A stretch of DNA of 39,087 bases. It comes from Bacteroidales bacterium (GTDB lineage Bacteria; Bacteroidota; Bacteroidia; Bacteroidales; Muribaculaceae). The position numbers and the translations under genes were made by a program. Below the pieces are notes generated by a model. It ran no database searches and was not told the origin of the DNA. It saw nothing but the letters and a program-made list of their open reading frames with translations. Where the stretch lies: contig JAAVFV010000027.1 of NCBI GenBank assembly GCA_014800525.1, positions 1 to 39,087 on the forward strand, in the 5' to 3' direction. Shown here piece after piece: positions 17,310 to 26,215 of the stretch; the first letter of the stretch is position 1; each line of letters opens with the position of its first letter.

Positions 17310-18455
17310 TTATCTCTTGCGTCGTCTCACCGACTTGGCTGCCGAAGCATTCCCATTTGAAGAAGATGAGGATGAAACCTTAGGCTTTTTTGCTTTGGGA
17401 ACACTCTTTTTCTTTGTGGAAGAGGATGCACGACGGGAGCGGACGCTCTTCTTCTCAGTGGCACTATCGGCATCCGAGACCACGGTGCGCCCCGGAATAG
17501 TGTCGCCGGCGGCTATTGCTTTTGCAATCTCTTCCTCGCGCTCCTTCTGCGCGAGATATTCCTCGCGGGTGGGAACATAAAGATTCTTACCATATGAACG
17601 CAGACGATTGTCGATACTGTCCTGAGCCTGCTTGAGCAGATCCTCATCAGGATACATCTGAGCCATGGAGAGGTTCTTCAGATTTCGGGTTTTATAGATC
17701 TCGCCATCATACATGCCGAGGTTGAAATAATCATCAAGGCTATATTGCTCAAGATTATTATCGTCGGAGAGGAACACATACTGCTGGGCGAGATAAGGAC
17801 GCAGAGCATCGAATTTTACCCAGAACATCGGATAACGCGCCTCACCACCATAATCCGCATAACGATTGAGGACCGGACAGATAGCCTCGACACGGGTGTT
17901 CATACGGTTGGTGCGACGGTCGAATTCCCATTTCTCCAGGATATAATAATTCATCACCTGAGAGGAAGGCACATCGGCTTCTTCTATGACATATTTCGGA
18001 TTGCGTTCCGTCGAACCGCGGCCCTGCTGATAATATACACCGAAACGATCGAGCATTTCGCCGACCTTTACCTTATACTGATCGGTGAAAACCTCCCGGC
18101 CATCAAGATATTCATACGCCGGAATCTTACCATCGACCACCAGACCGAGGATAAGACGGAATAGATTCTGTTTACCATCGACCGCATCTTCCGGATAGTA
18201 AAGAGGAGAATTGGCATCCTTCGAGAGGTCGAGCTGGCGGTAAATGTCTCGCTTATAGGCGAGGTCGGCCTCATGGGGAGTCTTGACGGTATAGAAATCC
18301 TGCATACGGTCGGTGACTCCGGTGGCGTTCTTCTCCGTTTTGCGGTCTTTATCGGATTTACGTCTCACCACTCCTGAAGATTCCACCTGGGCCAGAGTGG
18401 CCAGTGCCATTACGGCAGGAAGCGAGAATGCGAGTATTTTGCGATATATATTCAT
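17310..18455 (-). CDS. gldN: Type IX secretion/gliding protein GldN (PorN)
   Basis: 381 residues with a signal peptide (ILAFSLPAVMALATLAQ). The body carries the GldN features as I know them: an early segment ADLAYKRDIYRQLDLSKDANSPLYYP, then a YKVKVGEMLDRFGVYYQQ region and a WEFDRRTNRMNTRVEAICPV strand. PorN binds GldK/PorK to form the large periplasmic ring under the outer membrane in the T9SS. The C-terminus is a long basic Lys/Ser/Arg tail (about 325-381) of low complexity; many relatives are shorter there. It is the last T9SS gene of the block, 59 bases after gldM. Confidence 0.93.
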   Translation of the reverse strand: MNIYRKILAFSLPAVMALATLAQVESSGVVRRKSDKDRKTEKNATGVTDRMQDFYTVKTPHEADLAYKRDIYRQLDLSKDANSPLYYPEDAVDGKQNLFRLILGLVVDGKIPAYEYLDGREVFTDQYKVKVGEMLDRFGVYYQQGRGSTERNPKYVIEEADVPSSQVMNYYILEKWEFDRRTNRMNTRVEAICPVLNRYADYGGEARYPMFWVKFDALRPYLAQQYVFLSDDNNLEQYSLDDYFNLGMYDGEIYKTRNLKNLSMAQMYPDEDLLKQAQDSIDNRLRSYGKNLYVPTREEYLAQKEREEEIAKAIAAGDTIPGRTVVSDADSATEKKSVRSRRASSSTKKKSVPKAKKPKVSSSSSSNGNASAAKSVRRRKR

Positions 18456-18514
18456 TGCCTTAGCTTGATTGAGAGAGGGGTTGCTTGAATCAGAGTGTGA
18501 GAGAATTTGGATGA

Positions 18515-20086
18515 TTAATTGAGAGCCACTTCCATGGGGGAGATATCGCGGGTAATACCATCCGGTCCCTTAGCCTTGATATTTGAAATGAAGAATGACT
18601 TTCCGTTTTTCAGTCGCTTGAACTGCTCCTTCTGACGGTCGGAGAACCGACTGCCGTTAGAGAGCTCCGGCATTGCATTTCCCATCTGGTCGAAGAAGAC
18701 GGTATTGAACGATACCACCTGATATGATACATTCAGAATACCATCGTCCACGGCGGCTCCTAATCCGTCGGCCCCCATCAGAGCCGCCTTGGAGATACGC
18801 TTTGGAGTGCCCTTATATTGGGTTGCGTTTCCCGCACCATCGCGCAGGGCGATGAAAGCAGTCGGATCGGGGAGCTTGCGTACGCGGAATGTCATGGAGC
18901 CTACATTCATGGAGCGGCCGTCGAGCTGGGCTGTAACTGTGATGGTGGCCTCGGAGCCGACGTTGCTCACATGAGCCACCCACTGATCGCCGTTGCGGGT
19001 AAGGGTTCCGGAGGAGATGGAGGCCTGCACGGCATTCATAGGCACACCGGGCACGGAAACGGAGATCGGATTGGCTATTCCGGCATAGAGCACATTCATC
19101 ATCGTCGGCGAGATCGTGGCCATAGGTTCAATCACGGTATACGATGATTTGAAAGGATGCTTAGCAAGAGTGCCGTCGCCACGTGCCACTTCGATATATC
19201 CGGAATACTCATGGTTGCCGACACTTCCGGCCGAGAACTCATACAGACCATTGGGATTCGAAAGACGTGAACCTCCGACGTAGATTGCCGGACGCTGAGT
19301 GGTGTCTATTGCGGCCAGCACGATGTGGGCCGAGTATTTGCCACCGCGCATCACCATCGTGGAATTCGGAATCACATACGCGTTAAGCTCATTTACGCGG
19401 ATATCTCCGATATCGACATTTGTGATAAGATTTGCCAAGGCCTCTGATTCCGCCTGACGCACATCATTCTGAATCTTTGCCAACATTGTGACCGCGGCCA
19501 CAGCCGGAATTTTCTCAAACGTTTTCTGTTCCCATGTTGAGGGACCATCGAGGCGTCGTTCAATTGTAGTGGAGAGCATCTCTGCTACAGTCTTTTTCTT
19601 TGCCGAATCAGCGATGAGTTCCATCACATAAGATCGATATGCATCAATCTGCTTACGGAGCTTCTCGCCCTTGCGCGACATGGGGTTAAGCATCGTGACC
19701 GAAGAAGCCTCCAGGTCATCATTATGCTGGAGATTATTATAATCGCCCTCCGGACCATCGGCCGTGTGTGCGATTTCGGATTTAAGGCCTTCGATAATGC
19801 CGAACATCTCCTCCGATTTCTTCCGGAGTTCGACTCCCTTTCCATACCAGACACCGGCTTTCTCGGGGTTCTTCTCGTTGAGCTGTTCGAGGTATCTGAA
19901 CTGGGCTTCGTTACGGGCCGAAAGATTGCGGGTGGTTCGGGATATACTATCGTGGACCTGGCTGAATCCATTGAGCACATCGCTCGAGACGTTAAGGGCG
20001 AGCATGGCCGTGAGGACGATATACATAAGATTGATCATCCTCTGACGGGGCGTCATACGCGTCACATTATTTCCTGGTCCTGCCAT
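18515..20086 (-). CDS. gldM: Type IX secretion/gliding motor protein GldM (PorM)
   Basis: 523 residues. The N-terminus MAGPGNNVTRMTPRQRMINLM and the single helix that follows (YIVLTAMLALNVSSDVL, about 22-38) are the hallmark of GldM. Together with GldL it forms the proton-driven rotary motor in the inner membrane. The long periplasmic part (40-523) has an initial helical region and then a series of beta domains that reach to the GldK/N ring. The length is typical (about 510-520). It comes 30 bases after gldL and precedes gldN. Confidence 0.97.
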   Translation of the reverse strand: MAGPGNNVTRMTPRQRMINLMYIVLTAMLALNVSSDVLNGFSQVHDSISRTTRNLSARNEAQFRYLEQLNEKNPEKAGVWYGKGVELRKKSEEMFGIIEGLKSEIAHTADGPEGDYNNLQHNDDLEASSVTMLNPMSRKGEKLRKQIDAYRSYVMELIADSAKKKTVAEMLSTTIERRLDGPSTWEQKTFEKIPAVAAVTMLAKIQNDVRQAESEALANLITNVDIGDIRVNELNAYVIPNSTMVMRGGKYSAHIVLAAIDTTQRPAIYVGGSRLSNPNGLYEFSAGSVGNHEYSGYIEVARGDGTLAKHPFKSSYTVIEPMATISPTMMNVLYAGIANPISVSVPGVPMNAVQASISSGTLTRNGDQWVAHVSNVGSEATITVTAQLDGRSMNVGSMTFRVRKLPDPTAFIALRDGAGNATQYKGTPKRISKAALMGADGLGAAVDDGILNVSYQVVSFNTVFFDQMGNAMPELSNGSRFSDRQKEQFKRLKNGKSFFISNIKAKGPDGITRDISPMEVALN

Positions 20087-20116
20087 TTGTCTCTAAATTG
20101 TGTCTGATCAGTCGGG

Positions 20117-21097
20117 TTATTGTGGATCATTGCTTTCGGTGCGCTCGCTGAAGGGAGATGGAGCGGCGCCCATCATGGGATTTCCCATATTGATGGTCAT
20201 GGCAGTGATCATTTTTTCGTATACGGAATTAAGCTGCTTCATGTAGCGTGCCATTCTTTCGGTCTCTTCGCAATAGCGTGAGGATTCGTTGGCAGCTTTC
20301 TCATACATATCGCGTATATCTTTGAGTCCTCGGTTCACACGATCGATGGATTCCAGCTGAGATGCCACTCCCTTGAGCTGAATCTCATAGATAGTGTTTA
20401 GTCCGGCTATATTGCGGTTGAGGTCTTGCATCTGAGTCACATACCCCTCGGAGCTCCCGGAGATTGTCTCGGAGTTGAGAGTGATGGCCTGATATGATCC
20501 CAGGAGAGTGGAGCATACGCGGTTGAGGGCTTCGGTGGTCTCATTGAGGCGTTCCATCTGCTCGGCCATCTGCTGCATACGCTCAGTATAGGAAGCCGTG
20601 GCCTCCGAAAGGGATGCGATATCTTCAGGCGACTGAGTTGCGGGAGCTGTGATTCCGGGCATCCCCATCATGCCGGTGGCAGCCGAGGGATCCATTGCTC
20701 CGGCCACCATTCCCGCTGTGGGAGCCATCCCTCCTTCGAAACCTTCGCCGGCCCCCGACCAGGCTGGAGAAGCGGCACCACCGGTGACCACTACGCCCGA
20801 GCCACCGGAAAAATCCGGACGGTCGGCTTCGTCGCGGGAATCAAGTACGGGGAACACCTCTTCCCAGGCATATTCCTTCGGTGGACGGTCGAAAGCTGTA
20901 AGGATAAACATGGCGATCTCGGTGCCCATACCGATACAGAGCAGCGTGCTGCCTCCGGGGAGGTGGAGGATATGGAAGAGCGCGCCCCAGATCACGACAG
21001 CCGCGCCGATCGAATAAGCGATATTGAAAAAGCGCTGTCCTTTGGCGCCGTGGAGGAAGCGTTCGATGCCATTGGCATATTTACGAATCTTGACCAT
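20117..21097 (-). CDS. gldL: Type IX secretion/gliding motor protein GldL (PorL)
   Basis: 326 residues. Two membrane helices (about 24-43 and 50-68) are close to the N-terminus. The second holds E60 in GMGTEIAMFILTAFD, the probable counterpart of the glutamate that carries protons in GldL of Flavobacterium. Next is the conserved FDRPPKEYAWEEVFPVLDS. The rest is cytoplasmic: a Gly/Ala/Met-rich linker (about 95-160) that is longer and lower in complexity than usual, then a coiled-coil helix region (about 165-310). It lies 6 bases after gldK, so translation is likely coupled. Confidence 0.96.
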   Translation of the reverse strand: MVKIRKYANGIERFLHGAKGQRFFNIAYSIGAAVVIWGALFHILHLPGGSTLLCIGMGTEIAMFILTAFDRPPKEYAWEEVFPVLDSRDEADRPDFSGGSGVVVTGGAASPAWSGAGEGFEGGMAPTAGMVAGAMDPSAATGMMGMPGITAPATQSPEDIASLSEATASYTERMQQMAEQMERLNETTEALNRVCSTLLGSYQAITLNSETISGSSEGYVTQMQDLNRNIAGLNTIYEIQLKGVASQLESIDRVNRGLKDIRDMYEKAANESSRYCEETERMARYMKQLNSVYEKMITAMTINMGNPMMGAAPSPFSERTESNDPQ

Positions 21098-21103
21098 ATG
21101 CTA

Positions 21104-22606
21104 TTATTTCTTTTGTTTTTTTGTTCCCTTTGCGAAGCCGATCTGCGAGCGGACGCATCGGAAACCGATGTAGGAACGCTGTTCGTTCTGATATTCCCAG
21201 GTGCGGAGGTCGGAGCGGATGTTCTGAGCCACATCTTTCCATGAACCTCCCCGCACGATCTTACGCTTCATACGGTAAGGATCCTCCTTGGCGGCATCGT
21301 AGCGGTATTCGGGGTTAAGATCGGAGGTGAGTTTACCCACACTCTCGGTGTATGCCGTGGAGGTCCATTCCGACACATTTCCGGCCATATCGTAGAGTCC
21401 GAAATCATTAGGCTTGAAGGTTCCGACTGCGGATGTGATCACATGACCGTCGCGCACGAAATCGCCATCCATAGGCTTGAAGTTGGCATAGAAGCAGCCG
21501 CGTTCATCCATCGGAAGCACTTCTTCCCAGGGATATGGATTCTCCGAATTTCCGGCTCTTGCGGCATATTCCCATTCAGCCTCGGTGGGGAGACGGAACG
21601 GCTCGACATAGATTCCCTCCTTACCTAAAGAGCGACGGAGATAGTCGGTACGCCAGTTGGCGAAGGCATTAGCCTGTTCCCAGCTCACGCCCACAACGGG
21701 ATAATTATTGTAGCCTGCATGAGAGAAATACATGCGGGTGTAGGGCTCATTGTAGGCGTTATCGAAATCATTGATCCATACGGTGGTGTCGGGATAGACG
21801 TTCACGATATAGGTGTTTAGGAAATCGTAATCACCTGTCAGAGGGCGAGTCACTGTCTCGCGGATAATCCGACCCTCATCGGTCATGTAGGCCGTATCTT
21901 TGGAGATGATAGGGAGATCGGTGGGCACGGGGAGATCAGTATTATACTCCCGGCGTTCGGGATCGAGACGATTCTTACGCTTGGCAGCCGCAGTGTGGTT
22001 GTAGATCTCATAGCGATAGTTGAGCTGTGTGGGATCGAGCTCACGGGCGCCGGTGATGGGGTTTGTGCGGTATACGCTTTCAATGGCGCGGGCCTCATCC
22101 TCATTGGGATTACGCCATGGAATGGGCTTGTTCCAGTTGAGATGAGGAGTGATGGGGTTCCCTTCCTTATCCTCCTCGATCTTGAATACCTCATTCCCGC
22201 CATATGCGGGATCGGCAAGGCGCTCGCGGATGATGGAATCGCGAACCCAGAACACAAACTGTTTATATTTGGAGTTGGTGATTTCGGTATCGTCCATCCA
22301 GAAAGCATCGACCGACACTCCCTTGGGGTTAGCCTTGATGCCTGCAATAGAGTCATCCTTAGCGGGGCCCATGGCGATCGACCCACGGTCGATAAGCACC
22401 ATACCGTAGGGAGTGGGTTCGGCAAATGAGCTTCCGCCGATACCTGTGACTTCACCGCCGGCTCCTCCACGTTTCATTCCCATGCAAGAAGCCAGAGAGA
22501 GGCCTAAGAAGAGGGTCATGGCTCCGATCAGCGAATAGCGGAGGAATTTTCTGCCGCGACGCTGTCTGAGTTGATATGAGGGGTGATTGTTGATGGTATT
22601 TGTCAT
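21104..22606 (-). CDS. gldK: Type IX secretion/gliding lipoprotein GldK (PorK)
   Basis: 500 residues. A long basic N-terminus leads into a lipoprotein signal with LASC (C41 as the lipidated Cys). The rest is a formylglycine-generating-enzyme-like (FGE sulfatase) fold: PYGMVLIDRGSIAMG near 65-80, RLPTEAEWEYAARAG, FGLYDMAGNVSEWT and IGFRCVRS. In GldK this fold is structural and forms the periplasmic ring with GldN at the outer membrane. It begins 47 bases after the PorP-like gene and is followed by gldL after 6 bases. Confidence 0.96.
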   Translation of the reverse strand: MTNTINNHPSYQLRQRRGRKFLRYSLIGAMTLFLGLSLASCMGMKRGGAGGEVTGIGGSSFAEPTPYGMVLIDRGSIAMGPAKDDSIAGIKANPKGVSVDAFWMDDTEITNSKYKQFVFWVRDSIIRERLADPAYGGNEVFKIEEDKEGNPITPHLNWNKPIPWRNPNEDEARAIESVYRTNPITGARELDPTQLNYRYEIYNHTAAAKRKNRLDPERREYNTDLPVPTDLPIISKDTAYMTDEGRIIRETVTRPLTGDYDFLNTYIVNVYPDTTVWINDFDNAYNEPYTRMYFSHAGYNNYPVVGVSWEQANAFANWRTDYLRRSLGKEGIYVEPFRLPTEAEWEYAARAGNSENPYPWEEVLPMDERGCFYANFKPMDGDFVRDGHVITSAVGTFKPNDFGLYDMAGNVSEWTSTAYTESVGKLTSDLNPEYRYDAAKEDPYRMKRKIVRGGSWKDVAQNIRSDLRTWEYQNEQRSYIGFRCVRSQIGFAKGTKKQKK

Positions 22607-22653
22607 TGTCTATTCGTTAGTCAGGTTAATCCGGAGGAAACCGGGAGGGTAGT

Positions 22654-23655
22654 CTACATTAATCTGATCGACTTATGTCGATGGCGGTTTACGCCGCTGA
22701 AATCAAGTTTTATCTGATATCCGAGAATTATCTCGTGGGTGCCTGAGGAGGCTTTGGATATTGCAGAAAGAGGGTATCCGTAAGAATATCCGAAAAAGAA
22801 ATTCTTAAATTCCGCAGCCAGGGAAATGTTGAGTGCCTCCTTCCATCTGTAACCGAGCCCCACGGAAATGAATTTTCTATATCTGGCCCGGAGGTCGACC
22901 TGAGCATTCCAGGAGTCGAAATCGGAGGCTATCAGGAGTGCGGGCTGCAATTCAAATAACGTATTTCTTAGGGGAATATTGCCGTCAGCGGTGAAATAGA
23001 GCGTACGGCTCAGACGGGTTTCGAAGCGGTCGACCTCGTTGTCGGAGGTGGTTCCTTCGCTTCCTTCCTTGTCGAGACGCACAGTCGGGTCGAGAAGATG
23101 AAGACCCGAAATTCCCACATTGAAATATTTATGAGAATAATATAAGCCGGCGGAGAGGTCGAATGTGTGTCCGGCCACATCCTGCGTGGGGATAGCCTCG
23201 TCCACTCCCTGATGATAGTCGTCACCTTCAGGAAGATAGACTTCGGATCCCTTGAATGCCGAGGAGTAATATCCTCCCTGGATGCCGATGGAGAGTGTGC
23301 CTTTTAGGAATTTCCTCTTATAGCTTGCCTGGATATTGACCAGAGTGTTGCGGAAAAGGCCGAGGGATTCGTTGCTCATATCGGCTCCTATTCCGATGCG
23401 CTGTTTCCCAAACTGGAAAGGCATATCGGCGCAGGCAAGGAAGCTTTTAGGGGCATTCTCGATTCCGACCCATTGGAGGCGGGCGCCACCACGGATTCTG
23501 ACGAAGTCGGTGGAGCCAGTGGCAGCCGGATTATAATATGTTGGCACGGCCCAGGATTGAGTGAGCAGCACGTCGTTCTGTCCTCTGGCGCTCAGTCCGG
23601 GGAGGAGAATGGCGAGACCCGCTATCAGGAAACCAAGATATTTTATCTTATTCAT
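22654..23655 (-). CDS. porP: PorP/SprF family outer membrane protein of the T9SS
   Basis: 333 residues with a signal peptide (FLIAGLAILLPGLSARG). After it comes the family hallmark of PorP/SprF proteins, with QSWAVPTYYNPAATGSTDFVRI near 34-55. The remainder alternates short beta strands with aromatic ends, as expected for an outer membrane barrel (for example IGIGADMSNESLGLFRNTLV, YRKFISVGLGYRWKEALNIS). PorP recruits or anchors the C-terminal signal and the ring in P. gingivalis; SprF is needed for adhesin export in Flavobacterium. It opens the porP-gldKLMN block and has a palindromic element 35 bases upstream of its start. Confidence 0.92.
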   Translation of the reverse strand: MNKIKYLGFLIAGLAILLPGLSARGQNDVLLTQSWAVPTYYNPAATGSTDFVRIRGGARLQWVGIENAPKSFLACADMPFQFGKQRIGIGADMSNESLGLFRNTLVNIQASYKRKFLKGTLSIGIQGGYYSSAFKGSEVYLPEGDDYHQGVDEAIPTQDVAGHTFDLSAGLYYSHKYFNVGISGLHLLDPTVRLDKEGSEGTTSDNEVDRFETRLSRTLYFTADGNIPLRNTLFELQPALLIASDFDSWNAQVDLRARYRKFISVGLGYRWKEALNISLAAEFKNFFFGYSYGYPLSAISKASSGTHEIILGYQIKLDFSGVNRHRHKSIRLM

Positions 23656-23690
23656 CTCGTTTTCAGGTCGGTTTGGATACGCTGAGAAAT

Positions 23691-23886
23691 TTAAGTAGCT
23701 GCTAAAAATTAAACGATATATGTTTACAAAGTAGTTGAAAAATCTTGAACGATAAAACTTGTTCTTTTCGGCATCTTAGCCCTTGTCGTTCAGTCGCATA
23801 GCCCGCTATGCTACTTCACTCCGCGGACTAATCTGCACGAAAATAACTTCGTTTTATTCGTTCATTAATTTTTAGTAGCTACTTAA
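23691..23886 (-). repeat. Palindromic MITE-like element, copy 1
   Basis: Terminal inverted repeats of 22 bases (23691-23712 and 23865-23886, one mismatch) bound a 196-bp element. It holds a central hairpin GCATAGC/GCTATGC (23796-23811) and a second imperfect inverted repeat just inside the ends (about 23746 and about 23863). Read on the minus strand it aligns without gaps to copy 2 (34647-34834) over the first 105 bases, about 69 identities by hand count. It fills the gap between the PorT-like gene and porP, upstream of porP. No reading frame of note is inside. Confidence 0.75.
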
Positions 23887-23896
23887 TGGGAAAGAT

Positions 23897-24634
23897 CTAT
23901 TCGAAATAGAATGTGATCACCACCATTTTTGATTTCACTTTTCCCAGCGACTGAGTGATTTTATACATGTCGGGATTCTCATCAAGGTCGGGACGATTGT
24001 GCTTCAGGATATCAGTCAGACCGAAGCAGAACTTTATCTCCGGATTTAATTTGAAGAAGGGGAGATAGAAATCGCATCCGAGTCCGACAGAGAGGAAGAA
24101 ATCGGTGGAGTTGAACTGTAGGAAATCCGATCGTTTCTTGGCCACGTCGAATGCCAGCATACCGCCTAATGTGACATAGGGGCGTGAATTGTGGAGACGG
24201 TCGCCTGAAATCTTTAGGTCGAGAGGCATCACCACCCAGGCTGTCTTTATATCCTGACGCTCGGTGGCACCGGAATTGACTTCGCGCATCTGGATTCCCT
24301 TGCTGCCGAAATACATACCCGGTGAGAAACGGAGATTGAAGTATTTATGGAGTCGGAGGTCAGCGAGGACGTTGACGCAGATGCCGGGGTCGAAAGCGGG
24401 CACTTCCACCATCCATTGTTCGCCCTCGGGAGTGACCAACCCGTTATGGGTAAAGTCGAGATCCTGGAAGTGGGTGCCGACAGAGAATCCCAGATGCCAG
24501 CGTTTGAGGTCGGCATAGGGACGGTTCTGAATCTTATCGCCGGGACGTCCCCATGCTGTGGGAGCGACGAAAAGCATAAGAATCAGCAACGTTAAGGGCA
24601 ACATCCATGGCCACGGTAAGATTTTTTTCAGCAT
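23897..24634 (-). CDS. porT: PorT-like T9SS outer membrane protein
   Basis: 245 residues, very close to the 244 of P. gingivalis PorT. A basic start and a hydrophobic segment (MLPLTLLILMLFVAPTAWG) form the signal. The mature part begins NRPYADLKRWHLGFSVGTHF, a pattern I associate with PorT/SprT, and continues as an eight-strand-like beta barrel ending MVVITFYFE with a terminal aromatic residue, typical of outer membrane proteins. PorT is required for T9SS function, but its exact role is unsettled. It stands just upstream of the porP-gldKLMN block and is read in the same direction, which supports the call. Confidence 0.78.
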   Translation of the reverse strand: MLKKILPWPWMLPLTLLILMLFVAPTAWGRPGDKIQNRPYADLKRWHLGFSVGTHFQDLDFTHNGLVTPEGEQWMVEVPAFDPGICVNVLADLRLHKYFNLRFSPGMYFGSKGIQMREVNSGATERQDIKTAWVVMPLDLKISGDRLHNSRPYVTLGGMLAFDVAKKRSDFLQFNSTDFFLSVGLGCDFYLPFFKLNPEIKFCFGLTDILKHNRPDLDENPDMYKITQSLGKVKSKMVVITFYFE

Positions 24635-24715
24635 ATTTTTTTAACGCATGTATGGGGTGAATATTGCCGTAGAAATAGAGGGTATGATATAGGATTGATG
24701 ATTGGAAGGGGGGTG

Positions 24716-24746
24716 TTGTGCAAATTTGGTGAAAGTGTTATATTTG
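24716..24746 (+). promoter_or_regulatory. Promoter of dgt
   Basis: TTG at 24716-24718, exactly 20 bases, then a perfect TATATTTG at 24739-24746. Transcription should start near 24752. Confidence 0.75.
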
Positions 24747-24760
24747 TAGAGCATTCCCTC

Positions 24761-24800
24761 ACACCCGGGGTATTCTCTACACACATGGGGTATTCTCCAC
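24761..24800. repeat. Two 20-bp tandem repeats in the dgt leader
   Basis: Units 24761-24780 and 24781-24800 share 17 of 20 bases with core GGGGTATTCTC, and a decayed half unit precedes them (24750-24764). They lie between the promoter and the start codon of dgt, where they could serve as operator sites or RNA-binding sites. Confidence 0.7.
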
Positions 24801-24811
24801 ACAATTAGATT

Positions 24812-26137
24812 ATGATGGATTGGAATAGTTTAATATGCGATCAGCGACTCGGGATGGAAGATTTCTCGGATCAGCGCCATCATGTGCGTTCGGATTTTCA
24901 GCGTGATTACGACCGTCTGATATTCTCATCTCCTTTCCGGCGCCTGCAGAATAAGACTCAGGTGTTCCCGCTTCCGGGAAGTATCTTTGTGCATAATCGT
25001 CTGACACATAGTCTGGAGGTGTCCACCGTCGGACGCTCAATGGCCCGGGAGGTGGCGATCCGTTTACGTGAGAAGCATCCGGAGGCGGAATGGTTGCCGA
25101 AGCTGGATGATATCGGGGATATCGTAGCGGCGGCCTGTCTATGTCATGACTTAGGGAATCCTCCTTTCGGCCATTCGGGGGAAAAGACCATAGCGGCCTA
25201 TTTCGGTGAGGGACCCGGTCAGGAAATCCTGCCTCTACTGTCGGAGCAACAGCAGCAGGATTTACTGAATTTTGAAGGGAATGCCAATTCTTTCCGGTTG
25301 CTGGCACATCAGTTTTCCGGACGCCGTAAAGGAGGAATGGCGATGACCTATTCCACCCTGGCCAGCATTGTGAAATATCCCTATTCCTCTCTACATGCTT
25401 CGAAGAAAGGGAAGTTCGGCTTCTTCTCTTCGGAGGAGGAGATATGGCGTAAGGTGGCTGAGCGACTTGGAATTCCCGAGGTCGAGCCCGGACGGTTTGT
25501 GCGTCATCCATTGGTTTATATCACCGAGGCTGCCGATGATATCTGCTATCAGATAATGGATCTTGAGGATAGTCATAAGCTGAAGATTCTATCTGAGCAG
25601 GAGGTGTCTGACCTGTTCCTTGAATTCTTCGATGAATCAACACGCGAAAAACGGCGGAAGGTATTGCAGACTCTGGATGATCCGAATGAGAGGGTGAGTT
25701 ATCTGCGGTCGAGTGTAATCGGCAGTATGGTGGAGAGTTGTGCGGAAGCGTTTGTTGCCAATGAGGAAAGAATCCTGAAGGGTGAGAATGTCGGACCATT
25801 GGTAGAACTTATGGATACGCGACTGCGTGATGCCTATCGTAATTGTTCGCGTACGGCCTGGAATAAGATATATCTGGCGCCGGAGGTGGTGGATATTGAA
25901 TTGGGAGGTAATCAGATCTTGTCATATCTGATGAAGGTGCTGATGGATGCTGTGCTTCATCCGGAGAAGAATTATTCCGGATTGCTTCTTAATATTTTTC
26001 CAAAGCAATATGACACCAGGGCAGAGAGTCTGTACGAAAGGGTACAGAGTGTGCTGGATCATGTGTCGGGAATGACAGATGTCTATGCGCTTGACCTCTT
26101 CCGTAAACTTAACGGCCATAGTCTGCCTGCGGTATAG
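24812..26137 (+). CDS. dgt: Deoxyguanosinetriphosphate triphosphohydrolase (dGTPase)
   Basis: 441 residues of the HD superfamily. It cleaves dGTP (or several dNTPs) to the nucleoside and tripolyphosphate, balancing the dNTP pool. Metal ligands: H66 in RLTHSLEVSTVGR, H112-D113 in CHDLGNPPFGHSGE, and D242 or D243 in TEAADDICY. The early RSDFQRDYDRLIFSSPFRRL is the typical family start. Two adjacent ATG codons (24812 and 24815) are possible starts. It has its own strong promoter and a leader with tandem repeats. The next gene starts after 78 bases and may be co-transcribed. Confidence 0.96.
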   Translation: MMDWNSLICDQRLGMEDFSDQRHHVRSDFQRDYDRLIFSSPFRRLQNKTQVFPLPGSIFVHNRLTHSLEVSTVGRSMAREVAIRLREKHPEAEWLPKLDDIGDIVAAACLCHDLGNPPFGHSGEKTIAAYFGEGPGQEILPLLSEQQQQDLLNFEGNANSFRLLAHQFSGRRKGGMAMTYSTLASIVKYPYSSLHASKKGKFGFFSSEEEIWRKVAERLGIPEVEPGRFVRHPLVYITEAADDICYQIMDLEDSHKLKILSEQEVSDLFLEFFDESTREKRRKVLQTLDDPNERVSYLRSSVIGSMVESCAEAFVANEERILKGENVGPLVELMDTRLRDAYRNCSRTAWNKIYLAPEVVDIELGGNQILSYLMKVLMDAVLHPEKNYSGLLLNIFPKQYDTRAESLYERVQSVLDHVSGMTDVYALDLFRKLNGHSLPAV

Positions 26138-26215
26138 ATATGAAGTCGGGGGCGAGATATGATATAAAAGGTATAGGATTGTGGGGATAACGGAGCTAAA
26201 ATTTTTTTAAAACAG

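Noticed and set aside
23691-23886. An insertion sequence with a transposase
   Set aside because: The element is under 200 bases and has no coding capacity. It can only be a non-autonomous or non-transposon repeat.
24810-25511. A 233-residue minus-strand frame
   Set aside because: It is antisense to dgt over its conserved HD region and has no domain of its own.
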